A stretch of 35,120 bases of DNA from an uncultured Mycoplasmatota bacterium (lineage in GTDB: Bacteria > Bacillota_I > Bacilli_A > RF39 > UBA660). The first letter of the stretch is position 1, and every line of letters begins with the position of its first letter. The position numbers and the translations under genes are program-made. Of the stretch, positions 15,117-23,587 are shown in pieces. The notes under the pieces are model-generated. The model was not told the origin of the DNA. It saw only the letters and a list, made by a program, of their open reading frames with translations, and made no database searches. The stretch spans positions 1 through 35,120 of the forward strand of contig URBG01000015.1 in assembly GCA_900546055.1 (NCBI GenBank), read 5' to 3'.

Positions 15117-17737
15117 TATTTTTTCTCCTTAAGTGCAGCTCTTGCGGCAGCTAAAATAGCAACTGGTACGCGGTATGGTGAACAAGATACATAATTTAGT
15201 CCTATTTCATGGCAAAATTCAACGCTTTCAGGATTTCCTCCATGCTCACCACAAATACCTAATTCGATATTTGGATTAACAGATTTGGCTAATTTAATAG
15301 CCACCATAATTAATTTGCCAACACCTTCTTTATCGATTGTTTTAAATGGGTCTTTTTGGAAAATGCCTTTTTCGTAATAATCATTTAAGAAAGATCCAGC
15401 GTCATCTCTCGAAAAACCATATGTCATTTGAGTTAAATCATTAGTTCCAAAACTGAAGAATTCCACTTCTTTAGCTATTTTATCAGCCTGAATTGTACTT
15501 CTTGGAACTTCGATCATTGTTCCTAATTCATAATCAATGTTCTTATGTTTTTCTTTCATAACAGCTTCCGCTTCGTTAGTAATAATTTCTTTTAAATATT
15601 CTAATTCTTTAACATCACCAATTAAAGGTATCATTAATTCTGGTAAGACTTTATGCCCTTGTTTTATAACTGTAATTGCAGCTTCAATTATAGCTCTTGT
15701 TTGCATTATAGCAATTTCTGGATAAGTGATGGCTAAACGGCAACCACGATGACCCATCATTGGATTAAATTCTTTTAGGCTTTCAATTACTTCATAAAGA
15801 TTCTGCTCTGTGACTTTTAAGGCTTGGGCTAATTTTGAAACCTCTTCTTCAGTTTTTGGAAGAAATTCATGTAGAGGTGGATCCAAATATCTAACTGTAA
15901 CTTTTTTACCGCTCATGGTTCTAAATATTTTTTCAAAGTCTTCCCTTTGCATCGGTAATAGTTCTTTTAAAGCCTTTTCACGTTCTTCTTTAGTGGTGGC
16001 TAAAATCATTTTACGCATTGCAAATATTTTGTCTTCTTCAAAAAACATGTGTTCAGTTCGGCATAGGCCAACACCTTCTGCACCAAAGCCTAAAGCTGTT
16101 TTAGCATCTTTTTCGGTATCAGCATTAGCTCTAATTCCAAGTTTTTTTATTTTTTTACTCCACTCCATGATTGTTTCGAAAGCACCATTTATTTTAATGT
16201 CTGATGTTTCAACAGTGCCAATATAAACTTTTCCAGTGAAACCATCTAATGATATACTATCACCTTCATTTAAAACATGGTTATTACAAGTTATAGTCTT
16301 GTTTTCTTCATCAACTGTAATTTCATGACATCCACTAATACAGCAGCGACCAATTCCTCTAGCTACTACAGCTGCATGACTAGTCATTCCGCCTCTAACT
16401 GTTAATATTCCAACGGCACTATTCATGCCTTCAATATCCTCAGGTGAAGTCTCAACTCTAACTAATATAGGGTTTTTACCATTAGCTTTGGCTTTAAGTA
16501 CATCTTTAACGGTAAAATAGATTTCACCAGAGACAGCACCGGGTGATGCGGGAAGTCCAGAGGCTAATAAATTAGCTTTTTTTAATGCTTCTTCGTTAAA
16601 AGTCGGATGTAATAAATCATCTAATTTTTCTGGATCGATACGCATTAATGCTTCTTCTTTAGTGATTAATCCTTCTTCTACTAAACTTGTAGCAATTTCT
16701 AAAGCAGCATAGGTTGTCCTTTTTCCATTTCTAGTTTGTAACATATAAAGTTTACCTTTTTCAACAGTAAATTCCATATCCTGCATGTCTTTATAATGAC
16801 GTTCTAATATTTTAGATATATCTTTTAAGTCTTTATATATGCGTGGATAATCACGTTCCATGGCTTCGATTGATTTAGGAGTTCTAACACCGGAAACAAT
16901 ATCCTCGCCTTGAGCTTTTTCTAAATATTCACCATAAAGATTGTTGTCACCATTTGATGGATTTCTTGAAAAGGCAACGCCAGTTAATGAATCATCAGTT
17001 AAATTACCATAGACCATTTCTTGGACGTTAACAGCGGTACCTAAATTGTCACTTATACCATTCATTTTACGATAAATTTGTGCTCTTTCGGTATTCCATG
17101 AACGAAAAACAGCTTTAATAGCTTCGGTTAATTGAACCCTTGGATCTTCAGGGAAAGCTTCTTTAGTTAATTTGCGATATATTTTTTTAGATTCCATAGC
17201 GATATCGTACATGTCTTCAGCCGTTAATTCAATATCAGATGTTACGCTTCTTGACGCCTTTTTTTCAGTTAATAAATTTTCAAAAGCTTCCTTGCCTTTA
17301 CCTTTAACAACGTCAGCAAACATCATAATTAAACGGCGATAAGAATCATAGATAAAACGGATGCTACCTTCATCTTTGGCTAAAGATTTAGCGATTTCAT
17401 CATTTAATCCCAAGTTTAAAATAGTATCCATCATTCCAGGCATACTAATTGGAGCCCCACTTCTAACCGAAAGTAATAGTGGGTTTTCAGGGTTTCCCAT
17501 CTGTTTAACAGTTACTGATTCTAAACGCTCAATGGCATCATTTATTTGATCGATGATTAATTCATCTAATTTCTCATTTTCTTCATAATAACGGGTACAT
17601 GCTTCGGTTGTTACTGTAAACCCCTTGGGTACTGGTAAGCCCATATTAGCCATTTCAGCTAAATTAGCACCTTTACCGCCTAAGATGGCACGCATGTCCT
17701 TGTTTCCTTCACTAAATAAATAAACGTATTGTTTCAT
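15116..17737 (-). CDS. ppdK: Pyruvate, phosphate dikinase
   Basis: 873 residues, full length. Interconverts pyruvate, ATP and phosphate with PEP, AMP and pyrophosphate; in anaerobic bacteria it often works in glycolysis. Order: an N-terminal ATP-grasp domain (GGKGANLAEMANMGLPVPKG, SVRSGAPISMPGMMDT), the swivelling domain with phosphorylated His454 in GGMTSHAAVVARG, and the C-terminal TIM barrel with MIEVPRSTIQ, FFSFGTNDLTQMTYGFSRDD and GICGEHGGNPESVEF. The start has AAGGAGCG. An extended -10 (TGATATAAT, 17777-17769) lies 25-30 bases upstream. It leads an operon with the PfkB kinase and Smr genes. Confidence 0.98.
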   Translation of the reverse strand: MKQYVYLFSEGNKDMRAILGGKGANLAEMANMGLPVPKGFTVTTEACTRYYEENEKLDELIIDQINDAIERLESVTVKQMGNPENPLLLSVRSGAPISMPGMMDTILNLGLNDEIAKSLAKDEGSIRFIYDSYRRLIMMFADVVKGKGKEAFENLLTEKKASRSVTSDIELTAEDMYDIAMESKKIYRKLTKEAFPEDPRVQLTEAIKAVFRSWNTERAQIYRKMNGISDNLGTAVNVQEMVYGNLTDDSLTGVAFSRNPSNGDNNLYGEYLEKAQGEDIVSGVRTPKSIEAMERDYPRIYKDLKDISKILERHYKDMQDMEFTVEKGKLYMLQTRNGKRTTYAALEIATSLVEEGLITKEEALMRIDPEKLDDLLHPTFNEEALKKANLLASGLPASPGAVSGEIYFTVKDVLKAKANGKNPILVRVETSPEDIEGMNSAVGILTVRGGMTSHAAVVARGIGRCCISGCHEITVDEENKTITCNNHVLNEGDSISLDGFTGKVYIGTVETSDIKINGAFETIMEWSKKIKKLGIRANADTEKDAKTALGFGAEGVGLCRTEHMFFEEDKIFAMRKMILATTKEEREKALKELLPMQREDFEKIFRTMSGKKVTVRYLDPPLHEFLPKTEEEVSKLAQALKVTEQNLYEVIESLKEFNPMMGHRGCRLAITYPEIAIMQTRAIIEAAITVIKQGHKVLPELMIPLIGDVKELEYLKEIITNEAEAVMKEKHKNIDYELGTMIEVPRSTIQADKIAKEVEFFSFGTNDLTQMTYGFSRDDAGSFLNDYYEKGIFQKDPFKTIDKEGVGKLIMVAIKLAKSVNPNIELGICGEHGGNPESVEFCHEIGLNYVSCSPYRVPVAILAAARAALKEKK

Positions 17738-17768
17738 ATATTTTATCGCTCCTTTTTACTCTTTTATT

Positions 17769-17777
17769 ATTATATCA
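17769..17777 (-). promoter_or_regulatory. Extended -10 promoter of ppdK
   Basis: Minus strand TGATATAAT; no good -35 at the standard distance. Predicted start about 17762, leader about 25 nt. Confidence 0.5.
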
Positions 17778-17822
17778 AATTATAGTTTTTAATAACTAAT
17801 GGATTTATATTCTTTACAGTTT

Positions 17823-18695
17823 TTAACGTTTTTTTGCTCTAGGATGAGCATTTAAATAAACATTTCTAAGCCGTTCATTTGAAACATGGGTATATATTTG
17901 GGTAGTTGATAGATTTTCGTGACCTAGAAGATCGCCAACACTTTTTAAGTCAGCACCTTCATTTAGCATATGTGTAGCAAAGGTATGCCTTAAGGTATGT
18001 GGTGTTACATGAACTTCAAGTCCTGCTATTTTAGTATTATTATTAATTATCATTCTAATAACTCTATCATTTATTTTTTCTCCATGCTTATTAGGAAAAA
18101 GATATATACTATCTGGTAATGTTTTTCGGCCATCATTTATATAAAGTTTTAAAAGTTCATTACACCCACTACCATAAAAAACATATCTTTCTTTATTTCC
18201 TTTTCCTAAAATAAGAATTGTTCGCTCGCTGTAATTTATATCTTTTAGTTTAATATTGATTAATTCACTAACACGAATTCCTGTTGAATAAAGCATTTCC
18301 AAAATCAAAGCATCCCTTTGACCATCAGGGGTATTTAGATTTGGAGCATTTAATAAACTTTCTAAGTCATTGTAATTTAAAAAACTTGGTAACTTTTTTT
18401 CTTGCTTAGGGTTACTAATTAAAATCATGGGATTAGTTTTGATTTTATTTTCGGCATCTAAATATTTGAAAAAGCTTTTTAAAGCGCTTATTTTTCTAGA
18501 TATAGTAGCATTACTATATTTTTTATCATACAGTTTTTTTAAATATTTTCGAATGTCATTTAAATCAATATCGGATATTTTTTTATTAACAGTATCTGAA
18601 AAGTCATAAAGATCTTTTTGATAGTTTAACACTGTATGATTAGAAAATCTTTTTTCATATTTTATATAGTTGATAAATGTTTCTATTTCTTCCAT
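17823..18695 (-). CDS. Tyrosine recombinase of the XerC/XerD family
   Basis: 290 residues, typical Xer length. Xer enzymes resolve chromosome dimers at dif. An N-terminal SAM-like DNA-binding domain (about 1-85) precedes the catalytic domain with the full set of residues: Arg141 (TGIRVSEL), Lys165 (GKGNKER), His233 and Arg236 (HTLRHTFA), His259 (LLGHEN) and Tyr268 (IYTHVS). It is flanked by housekeeping genes, with no integrase-linked cargo or attachment repeats seen, so a core XerC/D role is more likely than a phage integrase. Promoter: extended -10 TGCTATAAT at 18721-18713. Confidence 0.92.
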   Translation of the reverse strand: MEEIETFINYIKYEKRFSNHTVLNYQKDLYDFSDTVNKKISDIDLNDIRKYLKKLYDKKYSNATISRKISALKSFFKYLDAENKIKTNPMILISNPKQEKKLPSFLNYNDLESLLNAPNLNTPDGQRDALILEMLYSTGIRVSELINIKLKDINYSERTILILGKGNKERYVFYGSGCNELLKLYINDGRKTLPDSIYLFPNKHGEKINDRVIRMIINNNTKIAGLEVHVTPHTLRHTFATHMLNEGADLKSVGDLLGHENLSTTQIYTHVSNERLRNVYLNAHPRAKKR

Positions 18696-18712
18696 AGTTT
18701 CACCCTATTATA

Positions 18713-18721
18713 ATTATAGCA
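18713..18721 (-). promoter_or_regulatory. Extended -10 promoter of the Xer recombinase gene
   Basis: Minus strand TGCTATAAT, directly after the T-run of the nagZ terminator; no clear -35. Confidence 0.5.
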
Positions 18722-18723
18722 CG

Positions 18724-18749
18724 AAAAAAAGTAATTTTTAATTACTTTT
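18724..18749 (-). terminator. Terminator of nagZ
   Basis: Minus strand: AAAAGTAAT-TAAAA-ATTACTTTT then TTT. The nagZ stop codon is inside the stem. Confidence 0.8.
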
Positions 18750-19839
18750 GAATGGTAAGAGTATCTATATTATTATCAATTTTTTTATTCAAATTAACTA
18801 TCTTCGTATTAATGTCTTTAATGTTGCAGCCACTAAAAGAATTATCAGTTAATAAATATTTTGTTTTTAGCGCTATAATTCTATTAACAGAATCGTTTAT
18901 TTGATGTATATCTATGTCTCCTTTATTAACTAATTTCACTATCTTTTCGATATTATATTTGTAAAATTCATTATAATATTTTCGGCAAATAATATCGTTT
19001 CCAGCTTTAAAAGCATTTATAATTGAACGATGTTTACCATAAAAATAACGGATACTATGCATGCTAAGTTCATCAGTCATAACAACTCCATTATAACTTA
19101 ATTTTTCTCTTAACTCTTCTTTAATAAATTTATCAGAAAGTGAAGCCGGATATATCCCAGTATAACCTTTAATTAAAATATGACCTATCATAATAGCATC
19201 AGCACCACTTTTTATTGCCTCTTCAAATGGTTTTATGTTAGTTTCTTTTACTTTATTGAAATTATAAACTATAGGTAAAAAACTATGGGAATCGGTTTTG
19301 ACCATACCATGCCCAGGAAAATGTTTGACAACTGGGATAACATTTTCTTTTTGTGACACTTTCATATAAGTAGTTCCATACAAACTAACTTTAGCAGATG
19401 AACTACTAAAAGCTCGATTGCCGATGACTTGATTATTATTATAGTTTTTGATATCTAAGACAGGCGCAAAATTCATATTGATGCCAGTTTGGAAAAGCAT
19501 ATTAGAAGTTATTTTCGCAGCTTCTTCAATTATTTCTAGGTTATTTGTAGCGCCAAGTTTAAAAGCGTTATATATATTTTTAAATTCTAAAGGCATTCTA
19601 TTAACCCTTCCACCTTCTTGGTCAATAGCTATAAATAAAGGATATGGGTTATCTTTATTACATTCTTTTAAAGAATTAATTAAATTTAGCATTTCTGTGT
19701 AATCATTATAATTATTACGATAAATAATTACTCCACCTATTTTATTTTCACTAATTAATTTTTTCACACCATATATGTCATTTTTATTGCCAATTCCAAC
19801 CAGAGTCATTTGCGCTATTTTATCTTCTAAACTAAGCAT
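18742..19839 (-). CDS. nagZ: Glycoside hydrolase family 3 beta-N-acetylhexosaminidase (NagZ-like)
   Basis: 365 residues, a single GH3 TIM-barrel domain as in NagZ. It cleaves N-acetylglucosamine from muropeptides during wall recycling. Diagnostic motifs: AIDQEGGRVNRM (71-82), KHFPGHG (172-178) followed by DSH (183-185, the acid/base loop), and VVMTDELSM with nucleophile Asp256. No signal peptide, so cytoplasmic. The start has GGTGAT. Its promoter is at 19855-19883; it is monocistronic. It supports a wall-bearing host together with murI and the FemAB gene. Other GH3 activities cannot be excluded. Confidence 0.9.
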   Translation of the reverse strand: MLSLEDKIAQMTLVGIGNKNDIYGVKKLISENKIGGVIIYRNNYNDYTEMLNLINSLKECNKDNPYPLFIAIDQEGGRVNRMPLEFKNIYNAFKLGATNNLEIIEEAAKITSNMLFQTGINMNFAPVLDIKNYNNNQVIGNRAFSSSSAKVSLYGTTYMKVSQKENVIPVVKHFPGHGMVKTDSHSFLPIVYNFNKVKETNIKPFEEAIKSGADAIMIGHILIKGYTGIYPASLSDKFIKEELREKLSYNGVVMTDELSMHSIRYFYGKHRSIINAFKAGNDIICRKYYNEFYKYNIEKIVKLVNKGDIDIHQINDSVNRIIALKTKYLLTDNSFSGCNIKDINTKIVNLNKKIDNNIDTLTIQK

Positions 19840-19854
19840 ACTATCACCATTTTG

Positions 19855-19883
19855 ATTATAGCATAGCTAAAGAAAAAGGCCAA
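19855..19883 (-). promoter_or_regulatory. Promoter of nagZ
   Basis: Minus strand: TTGGCC (19883-19878), 17-base spacer, TATAAT (19860-19855) with a TGC extension. Confidence 0.65.
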
Positions 19884-19885
19884 AT

Positions 19886-19913
19886 AAAAAAGCAACTTTT
19901 GAAATTACTTTTT
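19886..19913 (-). terminator. Terminator of the HTH protein gene
   Basis: Minus strand: AAAAAGTAA-TTTCAAAAG-TTGCTTTTT (one G-T pair), then TATTTGG. The stop codon overlaps the stem. Confidence 0.7.
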
Positions 19914-21051
19914 ATCGATGATGGTGTGTAGTACGTGGTCCTAGAGGTTGCCCAAAATCAATTAACATTTGGCCAGGTACTTGTTTTTTATCAAGTTTTG
20001 TTCTAAATGGAGGTTCGTCAATAACCTTAAATCTGGCAACAGCTGGTACTTTATCATCCTTTAAACTATCCGTTTTTGATAATGATCCAGGTGCTTCCAC
20101 CGGAGGAACAATAATATCTGATGCAGGATGCATTAATGTTGGGAAAAGATCAGTAGAATCATCGTCATCTCTTTGCTCTCCTCTTTCGTTAAAAGGAATC
20201 ATATTTTTTCTTATCATTGGCTCTGCTTTATCAAACAATTGGTGAACAATACAATGAGTACGAATATTTGAATAAAGTCCTGAACCTACAAAAAATGTTT
20301 GATCTTCTCTATACTGTGGATCCTTGTCTTTATTTCTAACCGCATCAACTATAGTTCGGTTATAATAAGATAAATACTTTTTAACAAATATACGTAATTC
20401 CGGAGTAACAGTATCGCTCATTTTCGGGCGCAACCTAAATAGTTGAATTATTTCTTCGTTAAACTTATCGACAAATGGATTACCGATTGGAAAACGGTAA
20501 TTAAATTTATTATCAGAAATGAATTTAACTAAGTAAGTTTGGTTGTTATACATAAGGGCAATTGGTTTAAAATTATTGCGACGAGGGTATTCAATAAATA
20601 CCCATAAATCTTTATTTTCGATGCGGTCATCAATATCTAAATATCCATTTGCTTTAATATCATCTAATAAAGCGTCTTTGCCGGAAAATTGAGTGGTATA
20701 AGCATCGATAGCCATCCAATATGTTTGCTTACCCAAGCTTTGCCCTGTTTTTTTAACATTTGGAATGTTAACTGAATATTCTCCACTATCATAAAGTTTA
20801 GTCATGGTAGCATTTAAATAGTCAAAATATTTACGAAGATATGGTGATACATGTTTAAAACCATCAAAGTCCCCAGCTTCTAATCTTTTTAATTGATCTA
20901 CTGTTAAGTCTAAATGTTCAGCAGTTTCAAAGATATCTTTTTCAGACTGTTTTCTAATACTTCCTAATTGTCTTGCTACTTCTTCACGTGGTGCGACTAT
21001 TAGACTATATCTTTTTTCATCTTGCTGTTTCTTATTCTGTTTTCTTACCAT
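19912..21051 (-). CDS. Protein with N-terminal RodZ-like HTH and unknown C-terminal region
   Basis: 379 residues. Residues about 24-75 (VARQLGSIRKQSEKDIFETAEHL..LKRLEAGDF..VSPYLRKYFDYL) match the HTH_25/RodZ-type helix-turn-helix, including the typical LEAGDF and Y-L-R-K-Y pattern. Unlike RodZ there is no membrane helix; the rest (about 100-290) is a soluble domain I cannot name, with a DDDD acidic patch, and a Pro-rich tail ending THHHR. The start has GAGGTGGT. It is transcribed from a perfect -35/-10 consensus, so it is probably abundant. Function unknown; a cytoplasmic DNA- or protein-binding role is inferred. Confidence 0.75.
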   Translation of the reverse strand: MVRKQNKKQQDEKRYSLIVAPREEVARQLGSIRKQSEKDIFETAEHLDLTVDQLKRLEAGDFDGFKHVSPYLRKYFDYLNATMTKLYDSGEYSVNIPNVKKTGQSLGKQTYWMAIDAYTTQFSGKDALLDDIKANGYLDIDDRIENKDLWVFIEYPRRNNFKPIALMYNNQTYLVKFISDNKFNYRFPIGNPFVDKFNEEIIQLFRLRPKMSDTVTPELRIFVKKYLSYYNRTIVDAVRNKDKDPQYREDQTFFVGSGLYSNIRTHCIVHQLFDKAEPMIRKNMIPFNERGEQRDDDDSTDLFPTLMHPASDIIVPPVEAPGSLSKTDSLKDDKVPAVARFKVIDEPPFRTKLDKKQVPGQMLIDFGQPLGPRTTHHHR

Positions 21052-21071
21052 ACTACCACCTCGTTACTTTT

Positions 21072-21099
21072 ATTATACATTTTTATTATAGTTTGTCAA
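21072..21099 (-). promoter_or_regulatory. Perfect-consensus promoter of the HTH protein gene
   Basis: Minus strand: TTGACA (21099-21094), 16-base spacer, TATAAT (21077-21072). It overlaps the T-rich tail of the topA terminator. Confidence 0.85.
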
Positions 21100-21100
21100 A

Positions 21101-21127
21101 ACAAAAACATGTTTATATAACATGTTT
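21101..21127 (-). terminator. Terminator of topA
   Basis: Minus strand: AAACATGTT-ATATA-AACATGTTT then TTGTTTT. Perfect 9-bp stem overlapping the stop codon. Confidence 0.8.
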
Positions 21128-23156
21128 ATTTTGTAAAATCACAGCTACTACATTTTATTTTATCCTTTTTTTCGGTTAACATACTACCACATTCAGGACA
21201 TTTTTCACCAGTTGGTTTATCCCAATAGGCGGTTTTACATTTTGGATAGTTATTGCAACCATAGAAAATTTTACCACGTTTACTTTTACGTTCAATGATT
21301 TTTCCATCTTCGCAATTTGGACAATCACAAACAATTGCTTCTTCTCTTGGTTCTTGCTTAATATATTTACAAGCTGGAAAGTTACTACAAGCAACAAATG
21401 GTCCATATTTTCCTTTTCTGATAACTAATGGATGACCACATTCAGGACACATTTCGCCAGTTTCTTCGGCTTCTTTTTTTGGTAATTTATCAAAAGCCTC
21501 TTTAACAGCAGGTTCAAATTCTTTATAAAATTTATCTAAAACTTCATACCAAACCTCGTCACCTTCAGCTATTTTATCTAAGTCTGTTTCCATATTGGCT
21601 GTATATTCAACATTAATTATGTGATTGAAGCATTCTTGGAGTTTATCGGTAACTTCAAAACCAATTTCGGTTGGAGCGAATTTCTTCTCAATTAGTTCAA
21701 CATATCCTCTATTTCTAATGTTATCAATAATGGTGGCATAGGTACTAGGACGTCCAATACCTAATTCTTCCATTTTCTCAATTAGCTTTGCCTCTGTATA
21801 TCTTGCAGGTGGCTGAGTGAAATGTTGCTCTTTAGTTATATCATTTGACACGATCACTTTTGAATTATAGGTATCAAATGGTGGCAAAATATTATCTTTT
21901 GTACTTTCGTAATCACCATAAACTTTTAAATAACCATCAAAGACAATTATTTGTCCAGTTGCCTTGAAACCATAGTCATTATTATTTAAAACAACAGTAG
22001 TTCCTTCTACTTTAGCCTCTTTCATTAAACTAGCTAAAGCGCGGTAATAAATTAAACGATATAATTTAAACTCGTCATCAGTTAAATATGGTTTTACGCT
22101 TTCTGGAGTTATTTGAATGCTGGTTGGTCTAATAGCCTCATGAGCGTCTTGAACGTTTTCAGACTTTTTACTAGCCTTTACTCGGCCAACATATTCTTTA
22201 CCATATTTAGTTTCAATAAATTGATAGGTACTAGCGACAAACTCAGTAGCTAGTCTAGTTGAATCAGTACGCATATAGGTAATTAATCCAACTGTTTCAT
22301 CAGCTAAGTCAATACCTTCATACAATTTTTGGGCAACCATCATAGTTTTTTTAGCGCCAAACCTTAATTTGTTAGAAGCTTCTTGTTGCATAGTACTTGT
22401 AATGAATGGAAATTTTGATTGTTTTGATTTTAATTTCTTATCAACGCTTTCAATTTCAAAAGCGTTTGATAATTTATTTAATATTTCATTAGCTTCTAAT
22501 TCATTTTTAATTTCAATTTTCTTATGTTTATATTCAAAAAGGTCAGCTTTAAAGTCTTTAAAATCAGCAGTAATTGACCAATATTCTTCTGGAATGAAAG
22601 CTTTTATTTCTCTTTCGCGATCGACTATTAATTTTAACGCAACGCTTTGAACTCTACCAGCACTACTACCGTCTGTTTTTGATTGAATTAGTTTACTTAA
22701 ACGAAAACCAATAATACGGTCCAAGATACGTCTTGTTTCTTGACTGTGAACGTAATCCATATCAAGCTGTCTTTCATGTTTAAATGCTTCAGTAATAGCA
22801 TTTTTAGTAATTTCGTTAAAAACGACGCGGCTATAATTATCTGGAGTTAATCCTAAAACGTCATAGATGTGCCAAGCGATAGCTTCTCCTTCGCGGTCCA
22901 AGTCGGTAGCAAGATAGACTTTATCGACTTTTTTAGCTTCTTTTTTAAGCTCGTCAATAACACTTTTTTTACCTTTAATAGTTTTATAATCTGGTTTAAA
23001 ATTATCCTCTAAATCTACACCTAATCCATACTGGCCTTTGGTTGATAAATCTCTGATATGACCTTTACTTGAAGAGACGATATAATCAGGTCCTAAATAC
23101 TGACTAATGTTTTTTACTTTGGTCGGAGATTCGACTATTACTAGATTTTTTCCCAT
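21126..23156 (-). CDS. topA: DNA topoisomerase I
   Basis: 676 residues. Type IA topoisomerase that relaxes negative supercoils. TOPRIM domain at the start (LVIVESPTKVKNI; DLDREGEAIAWHI at 85-97), active-site Tyr294 in GLITYMRTDSTR, then three C-terminal zinc-ribbon modules: CPECGHPLV..CSNFPACKYI, CPNCEDGKI..CNNYPKCK and CPECGSM..CSSC (about 585-676). Start with AAGGAAGTG. A very good promoter (23188-23216) precedes it. Monocistronic with a terminator at its stop. Confidence 0.98.
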   Translation of the reverse strand: MGKNLVIVESPTKVKNISQYLGPDYIVSSSKGHIRDLSTKGQYGLGVDLEDNFKPDYKTIKGKKSVIDELKKEAKKVDKVYLATDLDREGEAIAWHIYDVLGLTPDNYSRVVFNEITKNAITEAFKHERQLDMDYVHSQETRRILDRIIGFRLSKLIQSKTDGSSAGRVQSVALKLIVDREREIKAFIPEEYWSITADFKDFKADLFEYKHKKIEIKNELEANEILNKLSNAFEIESVDKKLKSKQSKFPFITSTMQQEASNKLRFGAKKTMMVAQKLYEGIDLADETVGLITYMRTDSTRLATEFVASTYQFIETKYGKEYVGRVKASKKSENVQDAHEAIRPTSIQITPESVKPYLTDDEFKLYRLIYYRALASLMKEAKVEGTTVVLNNNDYGFKATGQIIVFDGYLKVYGDYESTKDNILPPFDTYNSKVIVSNDITKEQHFTQPPARYTEAKLIEKMEELGIGRPSTYATIIDNIRNRGYVELIEKKFAPTEIGFEVTDKLQECFNHIINVEYTANMETDLDKIAEGDEVWYEVLDKFYKEFEPAVKEAFDKLPKKEAEETGEMCPECGHPLVIRKGKYGPFVACSNFPACKYIKQEPREEAIVCDCPNCEDGKIIERKSKRGKIFYGCNNYPKCKTAYWDKPTGEKCPECGSMLTEKKDKIKCSSCDFTK

Positions 23157-23187
23157 AATTCACTTCCTTTTCATCAAGCTAATAACA

Positions 23188-23216
23188 TTTATACACCATT
23201 ATTTGATTTATGTCAA
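23188..23216 (-). promoter_or_regulatory. Promoter of topA
   Basis: Minus strand: TTGACA (23216-23211), 17-base spacer, TATAAA (23193-23188). Predicted start about 23181, leader about 25 nt. Confidence 0.85.
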
Positions 23217-23319
23217 ATATTTTATAGCTATATTATTTATATAACATGGCTTAAGAAAAAATTACTAAATAATTATATTTATATAATTTTAATTAGCTAT
23301 TTAAGTGAAATTTAGTTTA

Positions 23320-23348
23320 TTGTAAAAATACTCAAAGTATGTTATATT
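23320..23348 (+). promoter_or_regulatory. Promoter of the antisense RNA
   Basis: -35 TTGTAA (23320-23325), 17-base spacer, -10 TATATT (23343-23348) with a TGT extension at 23340-23342. Predicted start about 23355. The same signals recur, inverted, at the toxin promoter. Confidence 0.75.
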
Positions 23349-23354
23349 ATATTT

Positions 23355-23423
23355 AGTGAGGAAAGCTTATTTACTTAGGCACCTCCAGGTTGTTGGTGCC
23401 TAGCTTCAGCTAGGCTTTTGTTT
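23355..23423 (+). ncRNA. Candidate antitoxin (antisense) RNA, about 70 nt
   Basis: No convincing reading frame. After the promoter comes GTGAGGAAAG, then a hairpin TAGGCACC (23376-23383) / GGTGCCTA (23395-23402) with an 11-base loop, overlapping a strong terminator hairpin GCCTAGC-TTCA-GCTAGGC (23398-23415) and TTTTGTTT. The two hairpins share bases 23398-23402 and are mutually exclusive, or stack only partly. The RNA ends 2-3 bases from the stop codon of the opposing 22-codon gene, so it overlaps the 3' UTR of that mRNA, the arrangement of TxpA/RatA-type loci. Its CACCTCC (23380-23386) could also pair with GGGGGTG in the toxin leader (7 bp, one G-U). Function is inferred. Confidence 0.65.
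23398..23423 (+). terminator. Terminator of the antisense RNA
   Basis: GCCTAGC-TTCA-GCTAGGC (7 bp, GC-rich for this genome) followed by TTTTGTTT. Confidence 0.85.
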
Positions 23424-23425
23424 GA

Positions 23426-23494
23426 CTATTTTTTGGATGATGAGGCATCCTTTAGTAAATACAAAAGAATGGCTAGAATAACTAGGTATTCCAT
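23426..23494 (-). CDS. 22-aa hydrophobic peptide, candidate type I toxin
   Basis: The peptide begins MEYLVILAILLYLL and ends with a polar tail, DASSSKK: one short membrane segment with a charged C-terminus, like Ibs, Fst or TxpA-class peptides in design though not a recognised sequence. The ribosome binding site AAGGAGGAG lies 4 bases before the ATG, near optimal. A second start (ATG at 23510, after GGGGGTGAT) opens an overlapping 34-codon frame (stop at 23406) in another phase; it is not hydrophobic and may only tune translation. The leader's GTTACCTCC (23539-23531) can pair with GGGGGTGAT (23522-23514), hiding the upstream site. Promoter candidate at 23559-23587. The gene lies in a 467-base gap with an opposing RNA at its 3' end. 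Confidence 0.68.
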   Translation of the reverse strand: MEYLVILAILLYLLKDASSSKK

Positions 23495-23558
23495 GCTTCT
23501 CCTCCTTCATAGTATCACCCCCTTTTTATTGGAGGTAACCTAACCTATCTTTCCTCTA

Positions 23559-23587
23559 TTTATAATCATACCCTATCGAATTTACAT
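23559..23587 (-). promoter_or_regulatory. Promoter of the candidate toxin mRNA
   Basis: Minus strand: ATGTAA (23587-23582), 17-base spacer, TATAAA (23564-23559), with GTATG just upstream of the -10 as in the antisense promoter. Predicted start about 23552, leader about 57 nt to the toxin ATG. Confidence 0.5.

Noticed and set aside
17823..18695. Integrase marking a prophage or mobile element
   Set aside because: Flanked by housekeeping genes on both sides, with no attachment repeats or phage genes; fits core XerC/XerD.
23406..23510. 34-codon frame overlapping the candidate toxin as the main product
   Set aside because: The product is polar with no membrane segment and runs into the antisense terminator; kept only as a possible translational regulator.
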